From the NCBI GenBank assembly GCA_020444245.1, contig JAHLLI010000025.1, positions 1 through 64,000 of the forward strand: a stretch of DNA of 64,000 nucleotides, given 5' to 3'. The notes beneath the pieces were generated by a model. The model did no database searches and was not told the origin of the DNA. It saw only the letters and a list, made by a program, of their open reading frames with translations. Source of the stretch: Actinomycetales bacterium (GTDB lineage: Bacteria; Actinomycetota; Actinomycetes; Actinomycetales; Cellulomonadaceae). A program made the position numbers and the translations under genes. Shown here one piece after another: positions 62,925 through 64,000 of the stretch; positions within the stretch are counted from its first letter, which is position 1, and each line of letters opens with the position of its first letter.

Positions 62925-63286
62925 GGCCATCTCCTTCGACGGTTACGACCACCGTCACACGTTCGTGGCCCGAAGGCGAGCCCGGGTCCAGGGAGCGGCA
63001 CCGCCGTCCCGGCTGCCGCGCGGTGCCCAGGCGATCGCGGCCTCGGGTTGGGTGCCGTGGGCGATTTCACCCACGGGTGGCGGATCCGAGATGGGAAGAC
63101 CGCCCGAAGCCGCTGAGCGATCGAGTCCCTAGCGTCGACACCCTGGCGACCCAGCCCAGCAGTCTCCGCCCCTGACCCACGGGCCGACGGTCCGGTCAGG
63201 ACCTGGCCGCGGCCATCGCGGGGGCCGTCCTTCGGGGGAGGGCGCGCGGACTGCGGCCAGCGGGCCCCAAGGAGGGGAGAGTGCAC
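62925..63286. other. Divergent intergenic region
   Basis: About 360 bases between the hydrolase and monooxygenase genes. It should hold both promoters, but no consensus -35/-10 pair or clear operator was identified, and no frame is supportable as a gene. Confidence 0.4.
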
Positions 63287-64000
63287 ATGTCCCACCAGCA
63301 CATCGAGACGCTGATCATCGGCGCCGGTCAGGCGGGCCTGGCCACGGCCCACGAGCTGGGCCGGCTGGGCCGCGAGTGCTTGGTCGTGGACGCCAACGCC
63401 CGGGTGGGGGACAACTGGCGCTGCCACTACGACTCGCTCAAGCTCTACTCACCGGCCCGGTTCGACGGCCTTCCGGGGATGACCTTCCCCGGTGACCCGT
63501 GGCACTTCCCGGGCAAGGACGAGGTCGCGGACTACCTCGAGCGGTACGCCGTCGACCTGGCTCTGCCGGTGCGCCTGCAGACCCGGATCGAGAGGGTGGA
63601 GCCCCTCGACGGCGGTGGCTTCACGGCGCACCTTGGCGCCGGAGCGCTGGAGTGCGAGAACGTGGTGGTCGCGAGCGGGACGTTCGGCGGCCGCACGCCC
63701 CACGTCCCGCAACTGGCGTCGTCACTGGACCCGCGGATCCGCCAGCTGCACTCGACGACCTACAAGAACCCGGCGCAGCTGCAGGTGGGGGCGACCCTGG
63801 TGGTCGGCGCCTCGCACTCGGGCTGTGACATCGCCTACGAGCTCGCCGAGCACTGCCGGACGATTCTGGCCGGCCCGGATCGTGGCAACATCCCGCTGGA
63901 CTGGCGTTCGCCGATCTTCAGGCCGGCGATGTCGGTGGTCGTCTTCGCGTGGCGGCACGTGCTGACCCGGCGCACGCCGATGGGCCGCAAGGAGATGGCC
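63287..64000 (+). CDS. Flavin-containing monooxygenase-like protein (partial, runs off the window)
   Basis: The first 238 codons are present and open to the window end. FAD-binding GAGQAGLATAHEL near the N-terminus, the GDNWRCHYDSLKLYSPARF segment typical of CzcO/FMO-like proteins and a second Rossmann motif VVGASHSGCDIA (NADPH) are visible. ATG 63287 was chosen with GGAGGGGAGA upstream; in-frame GTG 63281 is possible. The substrate cannot be predicted. Confidence 0.88.
   Translation, partial: MSHQHIETLIIGAGQAGLATAHELGRLGRECLVVDANARVGDNWRCHYDSLKLYSPARFDGLPGMTFPGDPWHFPGKDEVADYLERYAVDLALPVRLQTRIERVEPLDGGGFTAHLGAGALECENVVVASGTFGGRTPHVPQLASSLDPRIRQLHSTTYKNPAQLQVGATLVVGASHSGCDIAYELAEHCRTILAGPDRGNIPLDWRSPIFRPAMSVVVFAWRHVLTRRTPMGRKEMA

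Noticed and set aside
1-64000. CRISPR arrays, restriction-modification, toxin-antitoxin or known anti-phage genes
   Set aside because: No regular spaced repeats were seen, and no protein carried motifs of these systems.

Overview
The window is high-GC actinobacterial chromosome. Long frames have strong third-position GC, GTG starts are common, and genes overlap by ATGA or GTGA. The gene families (a Cgl0158-type aldolase in an iol cluster, a CmtR-like ArsR protein, actinobacterial KdpFABC-DE) fit Actinomycetes and most resemble Micrococcales, but genus cannot be read from the sequence. No intact tRNA, rRNA or CRISPR array was found.

Region 1 (about 0.8-22.2 kb) is an inositol-catabolism regulon: a transaldolase and a GntR/HutC regulator on the minus strand; iolC, a DeoC-like aldolase, iolB, iolD and iolA on the plus strand; a sugar ABC transporter (lipoprotein, double ATPase, permease); three Gfo/Idh/MocA dehydrogenases on the minus strand facing a LacI regulator; then iolE, iolG, iolH and a fifth Gfo/Idh/MocA gene. 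Four promoters carry a TGTCCAGACA-like dyad next to the -35 hexamer, a likely common operator for the GntR protein. The LacI intergenic region has its own 16-bp perfect palindrome. Strong hairpins punctuate the operons.

Region 2 (about 23.0-50.2 kb) is a 27-kb genomic island. It is bounded by two identical 43-bp copies of the 3' half of an initiator tRNA-Met gene and has a tyrosine integrase inside its right end. The left end holds an IS481-family element, an IS3-family element split by an IS30-family element, and a scrap of a second integrase. The cargo is metal homeostasis (MntH, ZIP, CueP, MerA/MerR, CadD, a CmtR-like regulator, CadA, a CadC-like regulator, a SmtB-like regulator with a CDF exporter) plus an envelope-maturation block (LspA, TlpA-like thioredoxin, CcdA, DUF3105, DUF305, ResB, CcsA, Lnt, CtaG). 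A DsbA/VKOR pair, a P1B-ATPase scrap and a second CtaG are broken by frameshifts. No CXXCH cytochrome is encoded, so the purpose of a mobile cytochrome-c/lipoprotein maturation module is the main open question.

Region 3 (50.2-64 kb) is the right flank: a DUF389 protein, the potassium-responsive kdp system (a 29-residue leader ORF, kdpF, kdpA, kdpB, kdpC, kdpD, kdpE on the minus strand), a small membrane protein, a membrane-fused lipase, an alpha/beta hydrolase and a flavin monooxygenase cut by the window end.

Just left of the island lie a decayed cobQ fragment and a small conserved actinobacterial ORF. Neither copy of the 43-bp repeat keeps a tRNA 5' half, so the intact tRNA must lie elsewhere.
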